Below are positions 37,725 through 47,361 of a stretch of 64,000 bases of DNA, one piece after another. Within the stretch, counting starts at the first letter, position 1; each line of letters begins with the position of its first letter. Under the pieces are notes generated by a model. That model made no database searches, had not been told where the DNA came from, and worked only from the letters and a program-made list of their open reading frames with translations. A program made the translations under genes and the position numbers. Source of the stretch: Devosia aurantiaca (GTDB lineage Bacteria > Pseudomonadota > Alphaproteobacteria > Rhizobiales > Devosiaceae); NCBI RefSeq assembly GCF_011058215.1, contig NZ_JAALFG010000001.1:1059001-1123000 (forward strand), in the 5' to 3' direction.

Positions 37725-38760
37725 GTGCTTGAAGGAAGTCTTGGTGCGACGCTCTTGAGCCACGGCGAGTGGTTTCGCAAGCGTCCGGCGATCGCCTATG
37801 CCACCGCCATCATGGCCTTCGCCATCGCCCTTGCGGTGCGCTTTGCCCTTAATGGCGTGCTGCCCGCGGGCTTTCCCTACCTGACCTTTTTCCCCGCCGT
37901 TCTCCTCACCGCCTTCTTCTGCGGCACGGGGCCTGGCATCGTGGTTGCAATCCTCTCGATCCTCTCTGCCTGGTATTGGTTCATTCCACCCGCCGGCACC
38001 TTCGCGCTCGATAGCCAGAGCGCCATTGCGGTGCTCTTTTCGTTGCCATTCTCACCGCCGATATCCTCATCATCCATGTGATGAACACCGCGCTTCGCCG
38101 CCTCGTCGCCGAACAACAGCGCACTGCGGCGCTGCTTGACCAGCAGAAGGCGCTGTTCGAGGAACTCCAGCACCGCACCGCCAACAACATGTCGTTTATC
38201 GGCGCGCTGCTGTCGATGCACAAACGCCGGGTGCGCGGCACGCCCGACGCCGTTTCGGCCTTCGAGGACGCATCGACGCGCCTCGACTCCATGGCGCGCA
38301 TCCATCGCCGGCTCTATGACCCGACCAATATCGATCTTGCGATCGACGCCTATCTCGGCGACCTGCTGCGCGACGTCTTCCAGAGCGCCGGCAGCCCGGG
38401 GTCGAGACCGTTGTCGAAAGCAGCATTGCGCGTCTCGACGTCAATCGGCTGATCACCCTCTCGCTGATCCTCAGCGAACTGGCCACCAACGCCGTCAAGC
38501 ATGCCTTTCCTGGCGGCAACGGGCGCTTCGTCGTCAGTGTCGAGCAGGTGGGGTCGGACTATGTCCTGACCACCACCGATACCGGACCGGGCTTCCCCGA
38601 AGGTTTTGATCCGGCGGGCAGCGACCGCCTCGGCTTCCGCGTGCTTTCGAGCTTTGCGCGAACCCTCGACGGCACGCTGAGCTTCAACAACAAGGACGGC
38701 GCCGTGACGACGCTGACCTTCCCGGCCGCTGACCCGCGCGCCGCCAAAACCGCGGCCTGA
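37725..38760 (+). CDS. Membrane sensor histidine kinase (HisKA_2/HWE type), two frameshifts
   Basis: The N-terminal part has about four membrane segments (DUF4118-like, with PYLTFFPAVLLTAFFCG). It is followed by the phosphoacceptor block ELQHRTANNMSFIGALLSMH and an ATPase domain with N-box LSELATNAVKHAF and DTGPGFPEGF. The frame breaks at the T-run 38037-38040 and the G-run 38398-38401. Repair gives about 345 residues. The GTG start has GAGGA eight bases upstream. It is an orphan kinase with no adjacent regulator, and its signal is unknown. Confidence 0.85.
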
Positions 38761-38762
38761 GG

Positions 38763-39092
38763 TCAGCCGAACCGTTGCGCCAGCAGCCGCGCTTCCTCCG
38801 GCATGTCATGGGCGATCTTGCGATAGATCCGGCCGTCCGGCGTGCGGCGCAGGAGATCAAGGTCGCAGAGGTCGCGCCGCAACAGCGCAAAGTCCTCATA
38901 GTCGTGCCAGCCGCGCAACATGGCGCTGACTTCGCTTTCGCTCATCTGCACATCGTCGGGCAATTGCGACCAGATCACCCAAAGCACCAGAACCTGCTCG
39001 CTGCGCTTGGACGGCCAGCGCTGCAGCCGTCCCTTGGCGTTAAAGCATCGCGCCACCCGCTCCAGCTGTTTGGCAGCAGGGCCCGCGCTCAT
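38763..39092 (-). CDS. DUF2087 domain protein
   Basis: This is a 109-residue protein with the DUF2087 pattern KGRLQRWPSKRSEQVLVLWV and a C-terminal RRDLCDLDLLRRTPDGRIY block, a winged-helix-like fold often attached to regulators. Its start overlaps the stop of the S24 regulator gene by four bases, so the two are co-transcribed. It may itself bind DNA, which is an inference. Confidence 0.82.
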   Translation of the reverse strand: MSAGPAAKQLERVARCFNAKGRLQRWPSKRSEQVLVLWVIWSQLPDDVQMSESEVSAMLRGWHDYEDFALLRRDLCDLDLLRRTPDGRIYRKIAHDMPEEARLLAQRFG

Positions 39093-39742
39093 TGGCTGGC
39101 CCAGATGATCCGCGCCATCCATTCCACATCGGCGACATCGATCAGCCGCGGCTCATAGGCCGGGTTGATGGAGCGCAATTCGATCTGCTTGGCCGATTGG
39201 CGATGGAGGATCTTGGCCATCACCTCGCCATCGCGCGTCTTGACCACGACGCGGTCGCCGCGCCGCACCTGCTCGGTGGGGGAAACGACGATCCGGTCCC
39301 CTTCGCGATAAAGCGGCTCCATGCTGTCGCCGGTAATTTCGAGCGCATAAATGCCGTTGTCCTCGGGCGAAGGCAGGGCCACTTCGTCCCAGCCCTGGCC
39401 GACCGGAAAACCGGCACTGTCGAAGAACCCGCCGGCACCTGCCTGCGCCAGGCCCAGAAGCGGCACCGTCGCCGTGCGCCAACTTTCGCCAAAGCCGCCA
39501 TGGGCCTGGATATAGGCGCCGGTCCCCTCGATGAAGCTATCGAAGCTTTCGCCCGTTGCTTCCAAAATCTTGGAAATGCTTTCGGTCGAGGGCCAACGCT
39601 CGCGTCCATCCTTGCTGACGCGCTTGGAAACGTTGAACGCGGTCGGATCGAGCCCCGCCAGTTTTGCAAGCGCCGACACCGACACGCCCTGACGTCGGGC
39701 GATGCCGTCAATACCGTCCCAGATGGCGCGATGCGAAAGCAT
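39089..39742 (-). CDS. XRE/S24-type transcriptional regulator
   Basis: This 217-residue protein has an N-terminal helix-turn-helix (about 13-45, VSVSALAKLAGLDPTAFNVS) and a C-terminal S24 (LexA/CI) domain. The catalytic dyad is Ser140 (in ITGDSMEP) and Lys177 (in VMAKIL), with the 37-residue spacing seen in LexA. It may self-cleave or only use the fold for dimerisation. ATG 39742 is chosen because GGTGAG precedes it. No phage genes are nearby, so it is probably a chromosomal regulator. Confidence 0.85.
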   Translation of the reverse strand: MLSHRAIWDGIDGIARRQGVSVSALAKLAGLDPTAFNVSKRVSKDGRERWPSTESISKILEATGESFDSFIEGTGAYIQAHGGFGESWRTATVPLLGLAQAGAGGFFDSAGFPVGQGWDEVALPSPEDNGIYALEITGDSMEPLYREGDRIVVSPTEQVRRGDRVVVKTRDGEVMAKILHRQSAKQIELRSINPAYEPRLIDVADVEWMARIIWASQ

Positions 39743-39772
39743 GGATCTCACCAGAAAGGAAATCAGTCATAG

Positions 39773-39791
39773 TTAAGGAAAATCGTCCTAA
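39773..39791. promoter_or_regulatory. Candidate operator of the S24 regulator
   Basis: TTAAGGA (39773-39779) and TCCTAA (39786-39791) form an imperfect inverted repeat in the gap between the divergent S24 regulator and DUF952 genes. Position and symmetry fit autoregulation, but there is no direct evidence. Confidence 0.35.
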
Positions 39792-39864
39792 TCTATCCAC
39801 CCTATCCCCGCTTGTAAAGCGCCTCCTTCCGCTTTACCGCAAACAGCACAGCAGGGAGCCGCAC

Positions 39865-40221
39865 GTGACCGAAACGCCAGACCTCATCTACAAGATTGCC
39901 ACGGCCGCTTCCTTCGCGCCGGCAAGGCTTTCCGGCCACTATGATGGCATGCCGATCGATGCCGAAGATGGCTATCTTCACTTCTCGACCGCCGCCCAGC
40001 TCGCCGAAACCCTCCGTCTCCACTTCAAGGGCCAGTCCGGCCTCGTGATCCTCGCCGTCCGCACGGCGGACCTGCCCGAGCTGGTCTGGGAGCCGTCACG
40101 CGGCGGCCAGATGTTTCCGCATCTTTATGGCGGCCCGCTGCCGCTAACGGCGGTCGAGTGGGAGGCATCCGTCGATGTCGATGCCGAGGGCAATTGCACC
40201 CTGCCAGAGGCTGTCCGGTGA
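39865..40221 (+). CDS. DUF952 domain protein
   Basis: This 118-residue protein has the DUF952 pattern: LIYKIATAASFAPARLSG, a DGYLHFSTAAQLAETLRLHF block and a terminal FPHLYGGPLPLTAVEW. The family is small and of unknown function. The GTG start is supported by GGAG five bases upstream. The stop overlaps the pyrD GTG start, so the two genes form an operon, an arrangement common in alphaproteobacteria. Confidence 0.88.
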   Translation: MTETPDLIYKIATAASFAPARLSGHYDGMPIDAEDGYLHFSTAAQLAETLRLHFKGQSGLVILAVRTADLPELVWEPSRGGQMFPHLYGGPLPLTAVEWEASVDVDAEGNCTLPEAVR

Positions 40222-41322
40222 TCCTTTCCGCCCTTGCTCCGCTGCTGCGCCTTCAGGGTCTTCAATCGCTGACGCGCGACACGCTCCTGCGCATGGACCC
40301 CGAAACGGCGCATGGCGCGACCATCAGCGCCCTGCGACTGGGCCTTGCGCCGACCCAACAGGACAAGGACGCAGCCGAACTCGCGACCACGCTTTGCGGG
40401 CTCAATCTCGCCAATCCCGTCGGCATGGCTGCGGGCTTCGACAAGAATGCCGAAGTGCCGCGCCAGCTGGCGCTGATGGGTTTTGGCATGGTCGAGATTG
40501 GTACCGTCACCCCGCGACCGCAGCAGGGCAATGCCGCCGCCGCGCCTGTTCCGCATCCCCGAGGCCGAAGGCGTCATCAATCGCATGGGCTTCAACAATG
40601 CGGGCCACGATGCCGCCTTCGAACGCCTCAAGGGCCTGCGCGTGCCTGCGGCGCTCGGCGTCAATATCGGCGCCAACAAGGACAGCACCGATTTCGTCGC
40701 CGACTATGTGCTGGGCGTCCAGCGCTTCGCCGACCTCGCCGATTACCTCACTGTCAACGTCTCGTCGCCCAATACGCCCGGCCTGCGCAATCTCCAGGCC
40801 GACGAAGCGCTGCGGCGGCTTTTGGGCGAAGTGCTGAGCGCCCGCGCCAAGGCCAGGACGCGCGTCCCGGTACTCCTCAAGATCGCCCCCGATCTCGACC
40901 TCGCCGGCATGGATGCCGTGGCCCGTGTTATCCTCGACACCGACCTCGATGGCCTTATCGTTTCCAACACCACGATCAGCCGCGATCCGGTCTCGGGCAT
41001 GGAAAATGCCAGCGAAACCGGCGGTCTCTCCGGCAAGCCACTGTTCGCGCTCTCTACCCAGCGCCTTGCCCAAGTGCGCCAGCGCGTCGGCAGCTTGCCC
41101 ATCGTCGGCGTCGGCGGCGTCCATTCCCCGCAAACCGCGCTCGCCAAGTTCGAAGCCGGCGCTGACGCCATCCAGTTCTACTCGGCCCTGGTCTTTGGCG
41201 GCCTCGACCTGCTCGACCGCGTCAAGCGCGGCCTCGTCGCTGCCGTCCGCGCGCAAGGTAAACGTAATATTTCTGAGCTCGTCGGCACCAAGGTGGACGA
41301 CTGGGCCGAAGGGCGCCTCTAA
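40218..41322 (+). CDS. pyrD: Dihydroorotate dehydrogenase (quinone), one frameshift
   Basis: This class 2, membrane-associated FMN enzyme of pyrimidine synthesis is about 367 residues long. Family motifs are NPVGMAAGFDKNAE, the catalytic-serine block NVSSPNTPGLR, and the FMN phosphate loop IVGVGGVHS. The frame is shifted by one extra base around 40533-40543, between GNVTPRPQQGN-type sequence and RLFRIPEAEGVINRMGF. It ends in a three-base convergent overlap with the kinase gene. Confidence 0.92.
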
Positions 41323-41985
41323 GCCTCGACCACCAGCTCGATCACCACGTCGGCCCGATCGCGCGAGCCTTCGACCAGCTCGTAATTGGGCAGGTCGTTG
41401 CGCGCGATATGGGCGCGGTTGCGCTCTTCCGTGAAAAGCCCTTCTTCCCCATGCCGGCGCAAAAGCCGCGCTTCGACCATGTCGCGCGGCACGTGGATGA
41501 AGACTGCGTAATCGAGCAGCGACCGTACGCCCGCCCAGGTCCTTCGGTCAGCAACAGGTAATTGCCCTCGACCACCAGCGCCCGTGCCTCCGGCTGCACG
41601 GTAAAGGCGTCCTCGACCGTATCCTCGATCTTGCGGCTATAACCCGGCCCGCTCACCGGCTCGGTGGCGCGCTTGAGGTGGTGGAGAAAGCTCACGAACT
41701 CCGCGCCCTCGAATGTATGCGGCGCGCCTTTGCGGTCGGTCTCCCCAGCTCTTCGAGCTTGGCATGCTTGATGTGAAAGCCATCCATCGGCACCAGCGCC
41801 GCGCTGCCCGGCTTGACCGCGTTGACCATAGTGACGAGCTCTGCCGCGAGCGTCGACTTGCCGACCCCCGGGCCACCCGCGAGGCCAATGGCGATCCGCT
41901 GCCCACCGGCTGCACTTTCCATCTGCAGAATATGCGGCACCAGCCGCGCCAGAGCCTCGGCCGGCGTCAGCCGCAAGACGCTCAT
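41319..41985 (-). CDS. P-loop nucleoside/nucleotide kinase family protein, two frameshifts
   Basis: This uridine-kinase/pantothenate-kinase-like protein has about 222 residues. The P-loop is GGPGVGKST, followed by VPMDGFHIKHAKLEELG and a LVVEGNYLLL strand, as in the YggC/FrcK-like group. Related rhizobial proteins include fructose kinase-like FrcK, but the substrate is not decided by sequence. Breaks lie at the C-run 41743-41746 and at about 41538-41539. The start overlaps the stop of the DUF6460 gene. Confidence 0.8.
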
Positions 41986-42272
41986 CGGCCACCCCGCGCG
42001 AGGCGCATCAAGAGCCATATCGGCACCACGACCGCTGCACCGGCAAGAACATAGCCGATGATCTGCCGGACGATGCCGCCACCATCCCGTAGCGCCTCGC
42101 GCACCGCATCCACCGCGCCGCGCAGCAGGTCGCTGGCATTGAAGCCAAAGACCGACATCACGAAGCCGACCAGGAGCGATATCAGCACCAGGCGCATCAC
42201 CACCGAGCTCGGCCGTCCGCCAAACAAGCGCTCGGCGCCGGAACGAGTCTGAGGCCTATAGTCTTCTGTCAT
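41982..42272 (-). CDS. DUF6460-type small membrane protein
   Basis: This 96-residue protein has two hydrophobic segments, VVMRLVLISLLVGFVMSVFG and IIGYVLAGAAVVVPIWLLM, separated by an amphipathic stretch. It matches the small Hyphomicrobiales membrane proteins annotated DUF6460. ATG 42272 is preceded by GGAGCGG. Its function is unknown. It overlaps the kinase gene by four bases and is divergent from the helicase gene. Confidence 0.72.
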   Translation of the reverse strand: MTEDYRPQTRSGAERLFGGRPSSVVMRLVLISLLVGFVMSVFGFNASDLLRGAVDAVREALRDGGGIVRQIIGYVLAGAAVVVPIWLLMRLARGGR

Positions 42273-42340
42273 CGGTCCGCTCCGTTTGGCAGTGTTCACG
42301 CCATCATATAGTCTTGCGGAGCAATTGCAGTAGGTCACTC

Positions 42341-44837
42341 GTGTCAACTTTGCCGGCATCCTTGCCAAAAGTCATCGCCGACTGGTTCGCCACCCGCAAT
42401 TGGGCCCCCGCCAACATCAGCTCGACGTCCTTGCGTCCTACCAGCGCGGCGCCTCGCAATTGCTGATTGCCCCCACCGGCGCCGGCAAGACCCTGGCCGG
42501 TTTCCTTCCGACGCTGACCGAACTGGTCGACGGCAAGTTCGATGGCCTTCACACCCTCTACATTTCCCCCTCAAGGCCCTCGCCGTCGACGTGCAGCGCA
42601 ATCTGTCGACGCCGATCGACGAGATGAAACTGCCGATCAAGGTGGAAGCCCGCACCGGCGACACCTCCGCTGCCAAGCGCGCGCGCCAGCGCACCAGCCC
42701 GCCGCATGTGCTGATGACGACGCCCGAGCAGCTTGCGCTCCTGATCAGCCACCCCAAGGCAGAACTGATGTTCGGCAGCCTCCGCCGCGTCGTGCTGGAC
42801 GAACTCCATGCCTTGGTCACCAACAAGCGCGGCGAACTGCTCTCGCTCGGCCTTGCGCGGCTCGCGACCCTTGCGCCCGAAATGCGCATCACCGCGCTCA
42901 GCGCCACCGTGGCCCGGCCCGATCTCTTGCAGGAATGGATCGCCCAACCGAACCTCGACCGACCCACCGATCTCCTGCGCATGGTCGGCGGCGCGCCACC
43001 GGAATTGGCAATTCTCGAAACCGAAGAGCGGCTGCCCTGGGCCGGGCACTCGGCCAAGTACGCCCACCATGAACTGCTCGACATCATCCGCGCCCACAAG
43101 ACGACGCTCCTCTTCGTCAACACCCGCTCGCAGGCCGAAATGCTGTTTTCCGGCCTGTGGGACATCAACGAGGAAATGTTGCCGATCGCCCTCCACCACG
43201 GTTCGCTTTCGGTCGAGCAGCGCCGCAAGGTCGAGGCGGCGATGGCCGACGGGCGGCTCAAGGCCGTGGTCTGCACCTCGACCCTCGATCTTGGCATCGA
43301 CTGGGGCGATGTCGATCTCGTGGTCCAGATCGGCGCGCCCAAGGGCTCCTCGCGCATGCTGCAGCGCATCGGCCGCGCCAATCACCGGCTCGATGATGCG
43401 TCCAAGGCCCTGCTGGTGCCCTCCAATCGCTTCGAAGTGCTCGAATGCGAGGCGGCGGTGGAAGCCGTCGCCGAAGGTCATCAGGATAGCGAAGACCCCC
43501 AGCCCGGCGGCTATGACGTCCTGGCCCAGCACGTCCTCGGCGGCATGGCTTGCGCCGCGCCCTTCTTTGCCGACGATCTCTATGTTGAAGTCCTCCGCGC
43601 CTGGCCCTTCCGCGACCTGCCGCGCGGACAGTTCAACCGCGTGCTCGAATTCGTTGCCACCGGCGGCTACGCGCTCCAGGCCTATGAACGCTATGCCCGC
43701 CTGCGCCAGACCGAGGACGGGATGTGGCGCATCGCCAACCCCAAGGTCGCCCAGCAATACCGCCTCAACATCGGCACCATCGTCGAAGAGCCGATGATCA
43801 AGGTGCGCCTGGTGCGGGGCAGGGGGCAAAAGACCGGCCGCACCACGGGCCCGATCGGTGCCGGCGGCCGTGTCCTCGGCGAAATGGAAGAATACTTCTT
43901 CGGCCAGATGACCATAGGCGACACTTTCATTTTCGGCGGCGAGATCGTCGCCTTCGAGGGCATGAAGGACAACGAGGCCTATGTGTCGCGCGCCTTCTCC
44001 AAGGATCCCAAGATCCCGACCTATGGCGGCAGCCGCTTTCCGCTGTCGACCTATCTGGCCGAGCGCGTCCGCCGCATCATGGATTCTCCCGATGAGTGGA
44101 GCAAAATGCCCGACCAGGTTTCCGACTGGCTGCGGCTGCAACGCGACATCTCGGTCATGCCGCGCCGCGATAGTCTCCTGGTCGAGACCTTTCCGCGCGG
44201 CACGCAGTACTACATGGTCTGCTACCCCTTCGAAGGCCGGCTTGCGCACCAGACCCTGGGCATGCTGCTGACCCGGCGGCTCGAGCGCATGCGCGCCCGC
44301 CCGCTCGGCTTTGTCGCCTCCGAATATTCGCTGGCCATCTGGGGGCTGGGCAACCTCTCGGCGCTGATCCGTACCGACCGCCTCTCGCTCGACGAGCTTT
44401 TCGACGAAGACATGCTCGGCGACGATCTGGAATCCTGGCTCGATGAATCGGCGCTGATGAAGCGCACCTTCCGCAACTGTGCCGTCATCGCCGGGCTGAT
44501 CGAGCGCCGCCATCCGGGCAAGGAGAAGACCGGTCGGCAGATCACGATGAGTTCAGATCTGATCTACGACGTGCTTTACGCCCATGAGCCCGACCACATT
44601 TTGATCCAGGCGACGCGCCACGATGCCGCCCGCGGGCTCCTCGATATCGGGCGTTTGGGCCAGATGCTGACGCGCATCCGGCACCACATCGTCCATAAGC
44701 CGCTGGAGCGTGTCTCGCCCCTGGCCGTGCCCATCCTCCTCGATATCGGCCGCGAGATCATTCATGGCGAAGGCCGCGAATCAGCTATGGCGGAAGCTGC
44801 AGACGAGCTTATCCGCGAGGCTTTGGGCGAGAAGTGA
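42341..44837 (+). CDS. Ligase-associated DNA repair DExH helicase (Lhr-type), two frameshifts
   Basis: This superfamily 2 helicase has about 832 residues. Motif I is APTGAGKTLAG, motif II is LDELHAL, motif III is ALSATV, motif VI is RIGRANHR, and a C-terminal winged-helix/Lhr core follows. It is the helicase of the ligase-associated repair set that includes PdeM, which is encoded next. The frame breaks in two five-base C-runs, 42405-42409 and 42566-42570. GTG 42341 is the start that reaches ADWFATRNWAP in frame. The companion ligase and exonuclease genes are not in the window. Confidence 0.9.
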
Positions 44838-44873
44838 CCCGCCGGGCCGATAGGCCTTTTCGGCGGGACCACG

Positions 44874-45593
44874 ATGAACCATATGCAAAGCGCTGCCCTT
44901 TCGGCCCCCGTCACGGAAACAGTCTTGCTGCGTTTTGCCGGCCACAATTTCGAACCGCTGCCGTCGGGCGCCCTGTTCTGGCGCGCGCAGTCGACCCTGC
45001 TTGTCGCCGACCTGCATTTCGAGAAGATGGCAAGCTTTGCCCGCAAGGGGCAGATGCTGCCGCCTTATGACACGGCGATGACCATCACCCGGCTCGAGAC
45101 GGACCTCCGTCGCACCGGCGCGAAGCGCCTCTTGTCGCTGGGCGATACCTTTCATCGTCCGGACTCGAGTTCGCTGCTCACCCCGGCCGATCGGCTGCGG
45201 CTGGATACGATCTGCGACACGGTCGAATGCATCTGGCTTTCAGGCAACCACGACCCGATCGCACACTGCATCGGCGGCACCTGCCTGCCGGAAATACAGG
45301 TCGAGGGCCTGACCTTCATCCACCACCCCTCCAAGGGCGCCAAGGGCCATGTCAGCGGCCATCTTCACCCGGCCGCGCGCATCGCCATGGACGGCCGCAC
45401 CGCGCGCAAGCCCTGCTTCGTCCATGACAACCGGCTGATGATCCTGCCCGCCTATGGCAGCTCCGCCGGCAATATCAACATCCTGTCGCCGGCCTTTTTC
45501 GGCCTCTTCCACATGCCCGCGCTCGAAGTCACCATGCTCCGGCCGCGACCGACCACCTATCCGGTGCCCACCAAGCGATTGGTCAACGGCTAG
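44874..45593 (+). CDS. pdeM: Ligase-associated DNA repair endonuclease PdeM
   Basis: This 239-residue metallophosphoesterase has the metal-site motifs VADLHFEK, SLGDTFH, SGNHD and VSGHLHPAA. Together with the upstream Lhr-type helicase this is the classic pair of the ligase-associated DNA damage response. The start could be ATG 44874 or 44883. The stop overlaps the stop of the convergent TIGR02186-type gene by three bases. Confidence 0.92.
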   Translation: MNHMQSAALSAPVTETVLLRFAGHNFEPLPSGALFWRAQSTLLVADLHFEKMASFARKGQMLPPYDTAMTITRLETDLRRTGAKRLLSLGDTFHRPDSSSLLTPADRLRLDTICDTVECIWLSGNHDPIAHCIGGTCLPEIQVEGLTFIHHPSKGAKGHVSGHLHPAARIAMDGRTARKPCFVHDNRLMILPAYGSSAGNINILSPAFFGLFHMPALEVTMLRPRPTTYPVPTKRLVNG

Positions 45594-46351
45594 CGCTTGA
45601 AGATCACGCCGCCCAGCCAACCGGTAAAGAGCGCGAGGATCACGCAGGCAATGCCGTAAAGCAGTGGATACTGCGTTGCCGACTGAGCGAGGAAGCGCTC
45701 GAAATCGATCTTGCGCACCGCAAAGCCTTCGGACTTGCGGGCAATCAACTCACCATTCTTGAAAAGATAGGTCTGGGCGATGTAGGGCCCCGGCGGCGCG
45801 CTGCTCGGAAGGGTCAGTTGCGCCGTGTAGAACGTGTCCGACATAAACTGCACGCCGGTTTCCTGTACGCCGAAGAGCCCGTCCTCAGACATCAGCCGGA
45901 TCAGCTCGCGCCCGAAATTGAGCGTCTTCATGAAGCCGGCCGGGTTTGGCGCCATGGCGTAGGATTCGGGCAGGATGTAATTGGCGTTAAGCGTCGCGAT
46001 ATCGCTGATCTCGAGCAGGCGCTTGTTCGAGAGCACGTGAAAATAGCTCGGGAAACGCCGGAATTCGACCTGTTCGGTATTGAGCCAGATGCCGAAATTG
46101 TTGGTCTTCTCGCGCGCCACCCGATCCTGCGTCGGCCCGAGGACGACGATCACCACTTGGAACGGGCCGCTGACCGTCTGCTCGGTCGCGCCCGCTTCCG
46201 GCGCGATCGTGCCGAAAAAGGTCAGCCGCTCGCCATCAAAGCTCGAAGTGATTTGCACCGTGTCGTTGGAAACGCCCGAAATCAGCCGCTGCGCCTGCGC
46301 CGGCAGAGCGAAGCTGAGGAGCACCGCAAAAAGTGCCAGCAGCCTCGTCAT
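45590..46351 (-). CDS. TIGR02186 family periplasmic/membrane protein
   Basis: This 253-residue protein has a signal peptide (about 1-20, ending LPAQAQ), a domain with ISGVSNDTVQITSSFDGERL and a single C-terminal membrane segment (about 228-247). It matches the TIGR02186 family, which in alphaproteobacteria is nearly always encoded next to a TauE/SafE permease as here. The start overlaps the permease stop by four bases. A role in sulfite or sulfonate-related export is assumed from context only. Confidence 0.85.
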   Translation of the reverse strand: MTRLLALFAVLLSFALPAQAQRLISGVSNDTVQITSSFDGERLTFFGTIAPEAGATEQTVSGPFQVVIVVLGPTQDRVAREKTNNFGIWLNTEQVEFRRFPSYFHVLSNKRLLEISDIATLNANYILPESYAMAPNPAGFMKTLNFGRELIRLMSEDGLFGVQETGVQFMSDTFYTAQLTLPSSAPPGPYIAQTYLFKNGELIARKSEGFAVRKIDFERFLAQSATQYPLLYGIACVILALFTGWLGGVIFKR

Positions 46352-47265
46352 CGCGTAACGGCCATGCTGAACGGATCCGCCGGCGCCAGCACCAGCGAGA
46401 GGCCGAAGCGGATGGCGACGGCGAGGATCAGGAGCGCGAGGAGCCCGCGCAATTGTTCGCCGCGCAGGTTCTTGCCCGCGGCGGCACCGAATTGCGCACC
46501 GGCAACGCCACCCACCATAAGGCAGAAGGCAAGCAGGATGTCGACGCTCTGGCTCTGCACGGCGTGAAGGATCGTCGTCGCCGACATCATCGCCACGACC
46601 TGCGCCAGCGAGGTGCCAATCACCACATTGCCGGGCACCCGCAGCAGGTAGACCAGCGCCGGCACCATGATGAAGCCGCCGCCGATGCCGAGCAGTGAGC
46701 CGACAAAGCCGATAAAGAGCCCGATCGCGAGCACGGGCAGGACGCTGATATAGAGCCGCGATTTCTTGAAGCGCACGCGCCACGGCAGGCCATGGATCCA
46801 GCTATGCTGGTTGGGCAGCCGCTCGCGCACGACGATGCCCTGCCGATGCTTGAGGAGGGCGCGCACCGCTTCTTGCAGCATCAGGATGCCGACAAAGCCC
46901 AGAAGGATAAGAAAGCCGAGCGAGATAAAGAGGTCGAGCTGCCCCGCATCGCGCAATACGGCAAAGGTCGCGACGCCGCCAAATGCACCGAGCACGCCCG
47001 AAAGCACGAGATACATGGCCAGATGAAGGTCGATGCCGCCGCGCCGATAATGGCTCAAGGCACCCGAGGTCGAGGCGGCGACGACCTGCCCCGTCACCGA
47101 GGCGACGGCCACGGCGGTCGGCACGCCCGAAAAGATCAGCAAGGGCGTCAACAGGAACCCGCCCCCGACCCCGAACAGGCCCGACAGGAAACCGACCGCC
47201 CCTCCGATCCCCACGAGAAAGAAGAGGTTCACGGAAAGCTCGGCGATCGGCAGATAGATCTGCAA
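46348..47265 (-). CDS. TauE/SafE family sulfite exporter-like permease
   Basis: This 305-residue permease has about eight membrane segments and the duplicated TauE/SafE motif: GFLSGLFGVGGGFLLTP in the first half and GFVGSLLGIGGGFIMVP in the second. Substrates in this family include sulfite, sulfoacetate and other small anions. It is followed by the TIGR02186 partner. The frame is intact. Confidence 0.92.
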   Translation of the reverse strand: MQIYLPIAELSVNLFFLVGIGGAVGFLSGLFGVGGGFLLTPLLIFSGVPTAVAVASVTGQVVAASTSGALSHYRRGGIDLHLAMYLVLSGVLGAFGGVATFAVLRDAGQLDLFISLGFLILLGFVGILMLQEAVRALLKHRQGIVVRERLPNQHSWIHGLPWRVRFKKSRLYISVLPVLAIGLFIGFVGSLLGIGGGFIMVPALVYLLRVPGNVVIGTSLAQVVAMMSATTILHAVQSQSVDILLAFCLMVGGVAGAQFGAAAGKNLRGEQLRGLLALLILAVAIRFGLSLVLAPADPFSMAVTR

Positions 47266-47308
47266 GATCCTTAGGTCCCGTAAAAGCCCGCCACAGCGGA
47301 AAAGAGGT

Positions 47309-47334
47309 ATGGCCCGGGCTTATGTCCGGGCCAT
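47309..47334 (-). terminator. Probable terminator of the PodJ-like gene
   Basis: ATGGCCCGG (47309-47317) pairs exactly with CCGGGCCAT (47326-47334). On the minus strand the hairpin is followed by a short T-rich tract, about 28 bases after the stop. Confidence 0.6.
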
Positions 47335-47361
47335 GGCAGTGTCAAATCTTTCTCCCGGCCA

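Noticed and set aside
39089..39742. Prophage remnant
   Set aside because: An S24 regulator alone, with housekeeping neighbours and no integrase, structural genes or attachment repeats, does not support a prophage.
42558..44513. 651-codon minus-strand frame opposite the helicase
   Set aside because: The helicase motifs on the plus strand are unambiguous. This is a shadow.
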